From Paraspadella gotoi (Eukaryota > Chaetognatha): a stretch of DNA of 64,000 nucleotides. Below are positions 25,686 to 37,501 of this stretch, one piece after another. The DNA lies in assembly GCA_051294375.1 (NCBI GenBank), contig CM119265.1, positions 2,463,268 to 2,527,267 on the forward strand. Direction: 5' to 3'. The notes below the pieces were generated by a model. The model had not been told where the DNA came from and ran no database searches. It saw only the letters and a list, made by a program, of their open reading frames with translations. Each line of letters opens with the position of its first letter. Position 1 is the first letter of the stretch. Both the position numbers and the translations under genes were made by a program.

Positions 25686-27828
25686 TCGGCGATGGATTGG
25701 GTGCTGTGGCGGGAGTGGTTTTTGCAGCAGTGCTTGTCGCATTGCATTAATAGTTAGAAACTTAGAACAAGGTCTGGTTAAGTATATTCAATTAATTTTT
25801 TTTTCTTTAAATGCTCCCAATGCGTCACATAATAAAAAAAAGAAGAAGGAATACGGATTTTCTAAGTTTTGAATCGCTACCCTCTGGTAAAAAATAAAAA
25901 AAAATAGCACGATAGCTTATTTATTTAATGAATGGATAATTTTTATATTGGTTGTACCAATTGAATTTTATAAAACGCTGTGTCCTGATCGTTTGCAGCG
26001 TCCAATTATTATTTATAGCATTAATTTCCATAGCAATTATTACTCATAGCATTAGTTGGCATAGCAATTATTACTCATAGCATTAATTGAAATAGCAATT
26101 ATGACTCATAGAATTATAATTTTGATATCAACACTAAAAGCATTAAAATCGAACTTGAAAGTAGACTTCAAGACTAAAGTTTTGAAACCCCGCCCTTATT
26201 GAATTTAAATTAATAGTAGATTTCTAATTAAGCTAACGTCTTATCTCTAAACTTTTCTAAACCCGATGGTCTTGTGTTCCAGCCCTGGTCAGAACGGTTT
26301 TTGCGAAAGGGCCAGTAGCAAGTTTACTTCCCAATCGAAAGTTTTGTAAAAGCAAGGCAAGGAAAAATCTTTCAGACTCATTGGGCATACTAAATGTTGG
26401 GGTTATCCACATTTGCAAAGAGGAACGGCGACCTTTTTTCTTCTTGGTTTCCATGCATTTTTTGTTTTAATTTATCATAACAGTATAGCAAATTGTATAT
26501 TCTTTGTAGTAATATCCTTATAAATTTGTAAAATTTCAAATTGATAATTTTAATAACAGATTCGGATTCGTCAAAAAAAAACGTTTATAAAATATGTTAT
26601 ATGATAGTTTAATGTTAAAGCTGCCAAAAACGATAAAAACAGCTTATTATATAATAGTTTTTATTACAGAGTTAACAAGTTAAAAATTTTAACCTTGTTT
26701 TCAAATTTTTACACTGAAAACATGGGAATTTTTTATAACATGTTTTTTATTTTTGGTCTAACTTTTTATGAGAAATCTGAATCTTTAATAAAATAATACT
26801 ATAAATATATTGTATTTTGCTTTTCTGTTCCGGACACACTTTGAACAAAATACTTTTTGTACTCAATATTCATACTATCTCGCATAAAATTATTATTGTT
26901 AATTGACTCAAATCAAATTTTTGTTTTCAAGAGCTGCGTTCATTCCTGCTTAACTACAGCGCAACTGAGGCGCCGGGCCCGACTCTGGCTAACCAAGAGC
27001 CAGAAAGTGACCACAGCCCCATGGGAGTACAACAAGCATCTCCCTCCATCCCTGTAACGTCATCAGGGGTTATACTTTGAGTGGGTGCGACCCCTTGGGG
27101 GGAGGGGATTCGTAGTGACGTAATATCGCTGTATGCGACTGTTCCTTCCATTCTTGACGCGAATATTATTGATGATTGTACCGTAACTCCGTGAGCGAGC
27201 TAGTGTATTCTGACTTGCTTTTCATTTCTATAAATTCGAAGTTGTTAATTTTATAATTTGTATTGTAGCAAACATTACATGAGCGTGAGACGTGAAGCAA
27301 GTAAAAGGGAGACTATTTTTAAAGATACAAAATAAGTAACTTATTAAAAATAGTCAACTTTAAGCTTAACCATAAAATAACAAAATATCATTTTAAACGC
27401 TTAGCGACTGTCACGAATCATTAGTAAGTTATCCTCATAGTTTTAGGTCGCAAGTGACCCAAAAAATAGGAGGATTAATTTCAAATTTTAAAATTCGATT
27501 TAACTCGGTTTTATCTCGAAATGAAAAAAGTACGAAATTAATTCGTTAAAAAAGCCGAGTTATTTCGTTTAAAAAAAAAACAGGAAAAAAATAAAACAAT
27601 GTACGAAGTCGGAATTTTCGCGCGAAGAAAGTTGGTTCGTGAAAGGATTTGTCTTCCAGGTGAGCGAGCGTCTGAGTGATTAATGAATGAATGAATGAAT
27701 GAATGAATGAATGAATGAATGAATGAATGTAATGAATGAAAGAATGAATAAATAAAGCGAACGAAATAAGTATTATTTTTTATCGAGACCAGACTAGGCT
27801 ACATCATGCTTACCGATAATTTTCACAG
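25686..27828. repeat. Intergenic DNA between transporter C and the dynein gene, with repeats
   Basis: It holds the 3' tail of repeat family 3 (25905-25975), a ~33-bp tandem repeat with TAGCATTA and CATAGCAATTATTACTCA (26015-26120, about three copies), a SINE family 1 copy (26238-26450) and a (TGAA)n array (27682-27745). A GC-richer stretch at 26940-27180 is unassigned. The first exon and promoter of the dynein gene may lie here, but I could not identify them. Confidence 0.5.
26238..26450 (+). mobile_element. tRNA-derived SINE, family 1, second copy
   Basis: Matches the element at 24250-24540 block by block: a B-box-like GTGTTCCAGCCC, CTGGTCAGAAC, AAGCAAGGCAAGG, GGGCATACTAAATGTTGGGG, TTATCCACATTTG and GCGACC. 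The A-box region is degenerate here. Confidence 0.65.
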
Positions 27829-29934
27829 GCATCTCTCACTCTCCACTGGAGCTCCGTCACGATTTAGCTGTCGACGAATGGTGAGTCTCAACGAATGACT
27901 CACTGTGATTCACTACGAGACCTAATTTTTTCCCACCTCGATATTCACCAAACCTCCCGTCAGGTGGAGTTCCCCCTTTATCGATCAAATCAACTTTTAT
28001 GCCGACAAAGTCGGGGAGACTCGAGTCTTATCGGTCTGCGTCGGTTCGCAGCCAAACGTTCCGCGAGAGAAATCTTTTACTTTTCAAAGTTCCCAAAGAA
28101 TTGGGATCAAAGGTTTGGGCAGATTTGGAGGGTAAGTCAGTGATCCCCCCTCTCCTTCCTTCCTACCCCCGTTCTGGCTCGATAGCAAGGCCCTGTGATA
28201 TTTTCCATCGTCCACCTAATAAGCTCTTATAGTGTAGTCGTTCTGGTTCAATAGCAAGTCCCTGTGATATTTTCCATCGTCCACCCTAATAAGCTCTTAT
28301 AGTGTAGTCGTTCTGGCTCGATAGCAAGTCCCTGTGATATTTTCCATCATCCACCCTAATAAGCTCTTATAGTGTAGTTTTCTGGCTCGATAGCAAGGCC
28401 CTGTGATATTTTCCATCATCCACCCTACTAAGCTCTTATAGTGTAGTCGTTCTGGCTTGATAGCAAGGCCCTGTGATTTTTCCATTGTCCACCCTAATAA
28501 GCTCTTATAGTGTAGTTGTTCTGGCTTGATAGCAAGGCCCTGTGATATCTTCTGTCATCCATCCTACTAAGCTCTTAGTGTAGTTGTTCTGGCTCGATAG
28601 CAAGGCCCTGTGATATTTTCCATCATCCACCCTACTAAGCTCTTATAGTGTAGTCATTCTGGCTCGATAGCAAGGCCCTGTAATATTTTCCAATCATCCA
28701 CCCTAATAAGCTCTTATAGTATAGTCGTTCTGGCTTGATAGCAAGGCCCGGTGATATCTTCTGTCATCCACCCTACTAAGCTCTTATAGTGTAGTCGTTT
28801 CTGGCTCGATAGCAAGGCCCTGTGATATTTTCCATCATCACCCTACTAAGCTCTTATAGTGTAGTCATCTGGCTCAATAGCAAGGCCCTGTAATATTTTC
28901 CATCATCCACCCTACTAAGCTCTTCTAGTGTAGTCGTTCTGCGCTCGATAGCAAGGCCCGGTTATATCTTCTGTCATCCACACCTACTAAGCTCTTCTAG
29001 TGTAGTCGTTTTGGCTAGATAGAAAATCCCTGTGATATTTTTCCGTCATCCACCCTACTAAGTACTCATAGTGCCCCCTTCCTCCTACCTTCCAGGACAT
29101 CTCCCGAGATCAACGAGAAGACCTTCCACGAGGATGTCCCTACGGACTCGTCCGAACTGATCTTCCTTCAACCATCAAGTTGCTGCGCGAAATCTACAGT
29201 CCGATGATTTTCGCGATGCCTGCGGGGAGGATTGATAAGAAGTGTTGGCAGGTTGGATAGATTGGATAGGTGGGATGGATCGATGGATGGATAGATAAAT
29301 GGATGGATGGATGGATGGAAGGAAGGATAGATGAATGGACGGATGGACGGATGGATGAAGGAGATGGGGGTGAGAGATGGATAGACGGATTGGATGGAAG
29401 GATGGATAAATAAATGGATGGATGGATATGATAAGATGAATAGATGGATAGAGGGATAATTATATGTAAAATTAAAAAAATATTGATAATAATAAAGAAA
29501 TTAATATAATAAACGGTACGAGTAGATAAATCAATACGTTCTCCCTCCCTCTACTTTCCATTCATCACTTACCCACTGCAACTTACCCATCGTCTCCATC
29601 CGACCAGGCGAGCATCAAAGAAGACTTTCTGGCGGAACTGAACAAGTTCCTCCTCAGCATGACGCAGACTCAATCCAAGTTGGACGGGAAGACGGTTCTC
29701 TTCGTCCCTCAAGACGCTTTGCTTATGTCGCCTGAGGAAGGTGTTGAGTCAATTGAGGGCTAGTGGGGTTGGTGAATGATAGATTGATTCATTGATTGGT
29801 TGATGAGGTTAAGTTGTTAAATTGATTGGCCGTTTGCGTTTTGGATTTTGTAATTTTTTGTTCTTTTTTTATTTTTTAATTTATTTATTTATTAACGTAT
29901 TTATTTATATATTTATTTATTTATTTGTATATTT

Positions 29935-30013
<79 letters not shown>

Positions 30014-30266
30014 TATATTTATTTATTTATTTATTTATATCTCACCTTCCAAGCCCTGGCCAACAAATCAATGATCATGCGTCTGGAGACATCAGTCCTC
30101 AGGTGGACGGGTCAGATCAAGGAGGTCCTCAGCTCCTCCAAGTCTTTCGAAGCCTCGGATCAAGAGGGTCCGCTGGAGGAGTTGGACTTCTGGAGGAAGC
30201 GGGTCGAGGATTTGAAAGGAATCAACGAACAGTTGGGGGCGGAGACCAATGTGGCAAAAGCTATCA
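27829..30266 (+). CDS. DNAH2: Axonemal dynein heavy chain (DNAH2-like), N-terminal stem exons
   Basis: Start of a dynein heavy chain tail, the part that binds intermediate chains in the inner-arm I1/f dynein of cilia. Exons seen: 27829-27880, 27964-28131, 29096-29251, 29608-29740 and 30054-~30260. Recognisable text includes [66 protein letters not shown] and [20 protein letters not shown]. The last leads into GPLEELDFW and INEQL, the hallmark opening of the DHC_N1 domain. The order follows DNAH2 as I recall it. Exon 27964-28131 changes frame near 28050-28090, and exon 29096-29251 near 29165-29175, so small indels are present. The initiating exon is not identified. The last exon runs straight into duplicated block A at ~30262 without a clear splice donor; the in-frame TAG at 30268 is probably a joining artefact. 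Confidence 0.75.
28173..29060 (+). repeat. 70-bp minisatellite, about 13 copies, in a dynein intron
   Basis: The unit begins GTTCTGGCTCGATAGCAAGG, continues CCTGTGATATTTTCCATC and CCACCCTAATAAGCTC, and ends TTATAGTGTAGTC. Copies start about every 70 bp from 28173 to 29010 and differ by a few substitutions each. The array fills most of the intron between exons 27964-28131 and 29096-29251. Confidence 0.95.
29266..29455 (+). repeat. (GGAT)n-type microsatellite
   Basis: Degenerate GGATGGATAGAT tetranucleotide array directly after the donor region of exon 29096-29251. Confidence 0.9.
29878..30040 (+). repeat. (ATTT)n microsatellite at a 3' splice site
   Basis: About 160 bp of ATTT/TTTA repeats end 13 bases before the CTTCCAAG acceptor of exon 30054. 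It occupies the position of the polypyrimidine tract. Confidence 0.9.
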
Positions 30267-32360
30267 GTTAGCATACGATAATAATCGATCATTGGATGTG
30301 ATGATAATCCATCATCACGTCAATGAATTCAATGATTTCCGATGAAGTGGTGACCAAGAAAATATTTTTTTTTGCCATTCCGTCATTAAAATATATTCTT
30401 GTGCTATATCGTCCATTAAAATATTTTCTTTTCCATCCATCATTAAAAGGATTTTCTTTTTCCTTCCATCATTAAATTTTATTTTACCATCCCGTCACTT
30501 AAGCCATTTTATTAAACCAGCCCCGTTTAAGAAAAAAAAAGATAAAATTAAAAGGGAAGCAGTGCAGACAGTCGAGGTGTTATACGCCTCGCAGTACGGC
30601 CGATATGCATTGTGCTACGAGAGTCCGATTGCGCTCAGGGTCGACCGCCAAGCCATAAAGTCGACGCGGACGCTTTGAGAGAAGCACTCTCGACTCCGGT
30701 ACAAGGGGGGCGAGCTCGAGGCGGAACAATCCTCGTTCTAAGAGCATGAAGCGACTTAGATGGAAAACCCGACTCGCAACAGACCCTCCGCCTGCTTCCA
30801 GGCGCGTTAAACTCGACTCTCCACAAGGCGCGTCAACCACCCTCCGCCGTGAAAAGGGGATCTTTCTCTTCAGACATAAATTTATTTGGTCGGCGACCCG
30901 CCGATCTTGTAGAAACAGTTTTTTATGGTAAATCTGTCGATTTCCTCAATCATTCATTGAGTATTATTTCTAATTTTTTTTTTTTTAATAAGGAATCCAA
31001 ATCCTGTTTACTAAATTTACATTTTTTTTTTAAACTCAAACAAAAGAATACATTGTATAATACAAGTTGAGAAACAGTGTGTCGGGATCTGGCCAACGTA
31101 TAATTAAACGGGTAATCAGCGCTTAAAATCAGATTGCATTAAATCACGATAATTCTTTCACATTTGTTGATCCATTACTGATCATAACCCGATTGTTCCA
31201 GTACCAAAACTCAGTGGCTTAGCGCGCAATACACTGTAAATCAACTGCAATGGATTACTAAACTGAATGTTACTATGGTTATAATATTTTATTTCACAGT
31301 TTAAGGATATTTTTTTCAATTTTCAACTCGCACATCATTCAGTATTTTTGAACTCATTGTTTTTCAACCTTGCCCATAACTTTTTTTATTTTTAAATCAT
31401 TTTTTTAACTATTGAGGTGACTACTAAATCACACACCTTCCTAACCCACACACTTAATTATCCACTCTAATTATGATTAATTTCGAGTAGTAATTATGGG
31501 TTGAATTAGTAAAAATATTTAACTAAATGTGACTCTATGTTTTTTTTTTCATTTAAACTCATTTTAACTTGCACGATTCCATCGAAACTTTTATTCCAGC
31601 TCAATCACACACTTTCAACCACACACAAACATTTTATTTCTAATCCAACCATCCAATCACGAGTAATTAGATGGGGGACGGAGCAGACAGAGGACGGACG
31701 GCGCGGGAAACGGGGCGGACGGGACGACATGAATTTTTTTTGCATAATTTATATAATTCGATGTTTGACATTGATTTAAGTGAGTGCCCGACAAGATTTA
31801 GGGTTGGGACCGACGCAACGACGCATTATAAAGGGTCGGGATGTGCTAATAATAATAAAAATAATAATTTTTTTTTATTAATACATGAAAATTCTAATTG
31901 TATGAAATAATGTGTATAAAAAAAGATTTCAAACGATAGCGCTGTGAAAATTGAATAATGAAATATTTAGTCAAAGTTGAAATATCTTCGAGTAGAGATA
32001 TTAAACAAATATATATATATATATATATAATATCATATAAATGAATCGAGTAGAGATATATAAAAAAGTTTTCCAAATCTCTGACCAAATATGCAGTACT
32101 CTTCCGCGCATCCCATCCAACGTGCTCATGATTTGCGGCGGTAGTTTCGTCCGGTTGCATCAGCTCTGTCAGGATGCTCCTCCTTCTCCTCCTTCGGACG
32201 GAGGGTCTCGGCGACGCAGTCCAGGTGGAGCTTGCGAACGTAGTGGGATGGAGGAGTTTATTTGATTGATTGATTGATGATTGATGATAATGGAACATTT
32301 ATTCATTTTATAGATTCAGCGTTTGTGCGAGAGAATTATTCAGAAAATTCCCACATGCTC

Positions 32361-32423
<63 letters not shown>

Positions 32424-33360
32424 ACTTGTAAGCGTTCCTCCTTCTCTGCAGGCCACGACGCACTGCGTCAACAGCACTTGGGCTGTGAGTTAAAAACTCC
32501 CTGTGAAGACCGTTCCAAGTCGATAGGCGGAGATTGCAGCGTTGTGATCCCGTTGCCCACTTTTGCGGAACAGAGCTGCGGCGATGGGAAGAAAAATGAT
32601 AAATAAAATCGAACGAAGCAAACTTAATCGAAGCGCTAACAAAACCCTAACCTAATCTCTATCCCGAACCCTTATAACCTAAAAATTAATTTATTTTCAA
32701 TTAAGCTTAAACGGGGGGCGCTCACGAAAAACATGGGCCAGTTTCGGGGCCTCACAAAATCTAACGCTACATCGCAGGTAAGGTACCTCTTTTCTATTTC
32801 CTTACCCGAAATAAACTCTGGCGTGCTCAGGTAAGGAGAATTGAATCCAAATGAAGCGAATCGTGTTGATGATCTTCAGATAGAGAGGAGGTAAGTCTTT
32901 GGCGTGAGTTTCTTGCAGCTGCGCGCATTGTTCTATGGAAAGTTTAAGGAGCTCGATAATAATTTTATTTACGCTTAGAGTCAATTCTGTCTTCTCAGCC
33001 CTGACCCCTAACCACAACCACAACCAGATTGACCACAACCACGACCACCAACCAACCACAAACGACAGACCAACCAACCCGCCAAGGTCGTCAAAAACTT
33101 GAAGTTGCTGTCCGCGCTTTCGGGCGTAAACTTCTTTTGATCTGTTGCGCCAGAGAAAGAAATGGACCCCAAAGTAGAAGACTTGGCCATTTGGAGCAGA
33201 CGAATTGCTCTGGAAAGTAAATTTGATTCGAGATTTTGATATTAAACTAACAAACGATGGAACGGTAATTCCTAAGTGTTAGGCCGCACTAACAAATAAC
33301 AACATTAACAGTTTAAGGGGGATCGATCAAAACTACTATGAAGTATCAGTATGCCAGTAT
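30262..33360 (-). repeat. Duplicated DNAH2 segment, block A (inverted)
   Basis: About 3.1 kb repeated directly at 33946-37066 (block B) and in the opposite orientation at 37335-43735 (block C, interrupted by a 3.36-kb insertion). Shared landmarks run from TATCAGTTAGCATACG through the GC-rich 30560-30900 stretch, a family 4 repeat (31540-31840) and DNAH2 exons on the minus strand, to TGTTAGGCCGCACTAACA. Differences are mostly single-base indels. The segment opposes the surrounding dynein gene, so it is either a real inverted duplication or, more likely, misplaced haplotype sequence. Confidence 0.85.
32085..33209 (-). pseudogene. DNAH2: Inverted duplicate of four DNAH2 stem exons, block A
   Basis: Minus-strand exons matching block C: 33209-33079 (AIRLLQMAKSS, SNFKFLTTLA), 32932-32806 (EQCAQLQETHAKDLPPLYLK, IRFIWI), 32575-32426 (LFRK-type segment with an indel-damaged frame) and 32243-~32085 (tail exon, whose acceptor has lost a base). 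They encode DHC_N1 sequence that should follow INEQL of exon 30054 but lie on the wrong strand. Frames contain small indels, for example in LGSISFSGATDQ where block C reads LGPFLSLAQQIKE. Classed as a non-functional copy on position; a sequencing or assembly artefact is the simplest cause. Confidence 0.65.
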
Positions 33361-33554
33361 CAAACGATCAAAAGAGTGCCATGTACAACAGCGCCTCTCT
33401 GCCAATATTTAATCAAAGAATCAGCAGAAAGACCGACCGAAAGTGTCATTTGCTGTTTTCTCGCCTGTGTTATACCTTCTTTCTATCTTTCTCTCTTACC
33501 TTTTTTTCTTTCTTTCTTTTCTCTTTTCTTTCATTCTTTCGTCTCTCTCTCTCA

Positions 33555-33587
<33 letters not shown>

Positions 33588-33643
33588 CTCTCCTCTCTCT
33601 TCTCTCTTCTCTCCACTTNNNNNNNNNNNNNNNNNNNNNNNNN

Positions 33644-33674
<31 letters not shown>

Positions 33675-33945
33675 GAAAGAATGAAAGAAAAGAGAAAAGA
33701 AAGAAAGAAAAAAAGGTAAGAGAGAAAGATAGAAAGAAGGTATAACACAGCGGAGAAACACAGCAAATGACATTTCGGTCGGTCTTTCTGTGATTCTTTG
33801 ATTAATATTTGGCAGAGAGGCGCTGTTGTTACATGGGACTCCTTTTTTGCCAGTTTGATACTGGCATACTGATACTCATCAGTAGTTTTGATGATCACCC
33901 TTAAAACTTGTTAATGTTGTTATTTGTTAGTGCGGCCTAACACTT
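33300..33945. repeat. Palindrome centred on an N gap
   Basis: Sequence at 33300-33618 reappears reverse-complemented at 33644-33945, including the GTGTTATACCTTCTTTCTAT segment and the (CT)n that meets (GA)n across the gap. The right arm ends abruptly at GCGGCCTAACACTTA, where block B begins. A CT/GA palindrome meeting at a gap is typical of a hairpin-type read artefact, though a real inverted repeat is possible. Confidence 0.85.
33619..33643. other. Assembly gap of 25 N
   Basis: Placeholder gap at the centre of the palindrome, flanked by (CT)n on the left and (GA)n on the right. Confidence 0.98.
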
Positions 33946-36900
33946 AAGCTATCAGTTAGCATACGATTAATAATCGATCATTGGAGCTGATGATAAATCC
34001 ATGCATCAGTCAATGATTCAATTGATTTCCGATGAATGGTGACCAAGAAAAAATATTTCTTTTTTGCCATTTCCGTCATTAAAATATATCTCTTTCTAAT
34101 CGTCATTAAAATATTTTCTTTTCCATCCATCATTAAAGGATTTTCTTTGTCTCCTTCCATCATTAAATTTTATTTTACCTATCCCGTCACTTAAGCCATT
34201 TTATTAAACCAGCCCCGTTTAAAAAAAAACATCAGATAAAAATTAAAAGGGAACGCAGGTGCAGACATCGGGTGTTATCGCCTCGAGCAGTACAGCCGAG
34301 ATTCGCATTCGCTGCTCAGAGAGTCCTGATTGCGCACAGGTCGACCGCCAACGCGTAAAGTCGACGCGGACACTTTGAGAGAAGCACTTCGGACTGCCGG
34401 TACAAGGGGGCGAGCTCGAGGCGGACAATCCTCGTCTAAGAGCATAAGCGACTTAGATGGAAACCCGACTCGCAACGACCCTCCGCCTGCTTCCAGGCGC
34501 GGTTAACTCGCTTCACAAAGGCGCGTCACCACCTCCGCCGCTGAAAAGTGGGATCTTTCTCTTCAGACATAAATCTTATTTGGTCGGCGACCCGCCATCA
34601 TTGATAGAAACAGTTTTTTATCGGAAATCTGTCGATTTCCCAATCAATCTTGAGTATTTTTCTAATTTTTTTTTTTTTAATAAGGAATCCAAATCCTTTT
34701 ACTAAATTTACATTTTTTTTTTTAAACTCCAAACAACAAAATACATTGTATTAAAGACAAGCTTGAGAAACAGGTGTCGGATCTGCCAACGATAATTAAG
34801 CGGGTAATCATGCTTAAATCAGATTGCATAAATCACGATTAATTCTTTCAATTTGTTGATCCTTACCTATCATAACCCGATTGTTCCATACCAAAACTAG
34901 TGGCTATTAGCTGCGCCAATTACATGTAAATCAACTTGCAATGGGATTAAAACTGAACTGTTACTATGCGTTATAATTATTTTAATTTCACTTTTTTTAA
35001 ACTGATATTTTTAAATTCAATTCAACTCAATCATTTTCAATTCGCAGTATTTTTGAACTCATTTTTTTCAACTTGCCATAACTTTTGTTATTTTGAAAAT
35101 ACATTTTTTAACTATTGAGGTACTCATCTAAATCACACACCTTCCTACCCACACACTTAAGTTTATCCACTCTAATTATGATTAATTCGCAGTTAATTAT
35201 GCGTGTTTGAAATTCAGTAAAAATATTTAACATAAATGTGACTCGATTGTTTTTTTTTCATTTAAACTCATTTTAACTTGCACGATTCCATTCGAAACTT
35301 TTATCCAGCTCAATCACACACTTTCAACACACACACAAACATTTTTTGTCTAATCCAACCATCCAATCACGAAGTACATTAGATGGGGAGGAGAACAGAG
35401 GGCACGACGGCGCGGACGGGGCGGGGACGCGGACGACATAATTTTTTGCATAATTTATATAAATTCGCATTGTTTGACATTGATTTAAGGTGAGTGGCCC
35501 GACAAGATTTAGGGTTGGGACCGACGTCAACGACGCATTATAAAGGGTCGGGGATGTGCTAAATAATAAATAAAAATAGATAAATTTTTTTATATTAATA
35601 CATGAAAATTCTAATTGCTATGAAATAATTGTGATAAAAAAGAGATTTTCAAACGATAGCGCTGTGAAAAATTGCAATAATGAAAAAATATTTAGTCAAA
35701 GTTGAAATATCTTCGAGTAGAGATTATTAAACAAATATAATATAATATATATATAATAATATCATCATGAAATCGAGTAGAGATATAAAAAAGTTTCAAA
35801 TCTGGCTGACCAAATATGCAGTTACTTCTTCCGCACATCCCCATCCAACGTCTCTGATTTTGCGGCCGGTAGTTCTCGTCCGTTGCATCAGTCGTGTCGA
35901 GGATGTTCTCCCCTATCTCCTCCGTTCGGACGGAGGCGTCTCGGCGCACGCAGTCCAGGCTGGACTTGCGCAACAGCTAGTGGCATGGAGGAGTTTATTT
36001 GATTGATTGATTGATGATTGATCGATAGATCGGAACATTTTATTCATTTATTAGGATTCAGCGTTGACTGCGAAGAGAATTATCCTCAGAAAATTCTCCA
36101 CATGCTCCTCTCTCTCTCTCATCATGCTTCTCTCTCTCTCTAACTCTCTCTCTGCTCTCTCTCTCTCTCTTTCTCACTTGATAAGCGTTCTCATCCTTCT
36201 CTGTGCAGGCCCACGTACGCACTCTGGCGTCAACAGCAACTTGGTGTTGAGCTGTGAAAAATCCTTGTGAAGACCTCGTTCCAAGTCGATGAGGCGGAGA
36301 TTTCAGCGCGTTGATTGAATCCCGTTGCCCACTTTGCGGAACAGAGCTGCGGCTGATGGAAGAAATTGATAAATAAAAATCGAACGAAGCCAAACTTAAT
36401 CGAAGCGCATAAACAAAAAACCCCTCAACCTAATCTCTATCCCGAAACCCTTACATAACCTAAAAATTTAATTTATTTTTCAATTTAGCTTTAAACCGGT
36501 GGAGCGCTCACGAAAAACATGGCCAGTTTCGGGGCCTCACAAATCTAACGCTACATCGGCAGGTAAAGGTAGCTCTTTTCTCTTCCTTACCCGAAATAAC
36601 ACTCTGGCGTGCTGTAAGGAGAATTGAATCCAAATTGAGCGAATCGTGTTGATGATTCTTCAAGATTAGAGAGGAGGTAGTCTTCTGGCGTGCAGTTTCT
36701 TGCAGCTGCCGCGCATTGTATCTATGCGAATTTTAGTAAGGAGCTCGAGTTAATATTTTATTTACTTGAGAGTCAATTCCTGTCTTCTCGCCCTGACCCC
36801 TAACCACAACACAAACCAGATTGACCACAACCACACCACCAACCAACCCCAACGACAGACAACCAACCCGCCAAGGTTGTCAAAACTTGAAGTTGCTTGT

Positions 36901-37066
36901 CACGGCTTTCGGGCGTAAGACTTCTTTTGATCTGTTGCGCAGAGAAAGAAATGGACCAATAAGTAGAAGACTTGGCCTTTGGACGCAGACGAATTGCTCT
37001 GGGAAGTAAACTTTGATTCGAGCATTTGATTATTAAACTAACAAACGATGAACGGGTAATTCCTAT
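33946..37066 (-). repeat. Duplicated DNAH2 segment, block B (inverted)
   Basis: A second copy of block A in the same orientation, with many extra and missing single bases. It begins at AGCTATCAGTTAGCATACG and ends at GGGTAATTCCTAT against the next gap. Indel density against block A is much higher than substitution density, as in unpolished long-read sequence. Confidence 0.85.
35790..36998 (-). pseudogene. DNAH2: Inverted duplicate of four DNAH2 stem exons, block B
   Basis: Minus-strand counterparts of the block A exons: ~36998-36868, ~36727-36595, ~36352-36190 and ~35975-35800. Every exon has frame-breaking indels; the last still reads NQRRWMGMCG, matching the RGW-type motif expected after the HYV segment in DNAH2. 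Not a usable gene copy as printed. Confidence 0.6.
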
Positions 37067-37091
37067 NNNNNNNNNNNNNNNNNNNNNNNNN
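37067..37091. other. Assembly gap of 25 N
   Basis: Placeholder gap separating inverted block B from unique sequence that leads into block C in gene orientation. Confidence 0.98.
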
Positions 37092-37334
37092 AAAGATTAA
37101 AAGGGTTGAAAATAACAAAGGAAAAAAAGGGGAAAATGTAGAACAGAGAGAAGGGAAAAATATAGTGAGAAAGGAAGAGGAGAATAAGGAAAAAAAAATT
37201 TTTCTTAAAAAATCAAAGTTTTCATAACAAAAATCATACTTGAAAATTAACCGAATTTAACCGTTAAAATAAATATATTAACGGTTAAGTTAAAATTATT
37301 TTTAACCGTTAATAACCGTTAACTGTTAACGGTT
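37092..37334. other. Unique AT-rich segment with TAACCG/CGGTTA motifs
   Basis: Purine-rich and then AT-rich DNA not found in blocks A or B. From ~37250 to 37340 it holds repeated TAACCG and CGGTTA hexamers in both orientations, giving several short self-complementary segments. It should be the true left flank of block C, in the intron before exon 37502. Confidence 0.5.
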
Positions 37335-37501
37335 ATCGGAACTCTATTTGATACTGGCATACTGATACTCATCAATAGTTTTGATGATCACCCTTAAAGC
37401 TTGTTAATGTTGTTATTTGTTAGTGCGGCCTAACACTTAGGAATTACCGTTCCTCGTTTGTTGGTTTTAATATCAAATCTCGAATCAAATTTACTTTCCA
37501 G

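Noticed and set aside
28173-29060. Regular 70-bp repeats as a CRISPR array
   Set aside because: The whole unit repeats with no unique spacers, and the context is an animal gene intron.
30580-30840. GC-rich minus-strand frames of 60-86 codons in block A, repeated in B and C
   Set aside because: The frames differ among the three copies and show no family similarity. The segment is part of the duplicated intron sequence.
33351-33898. Frames crossing the N gap at 33619-33643
   Set aside because: They read CT/GA repeats through unknown bases in an artefact-like palindrome.
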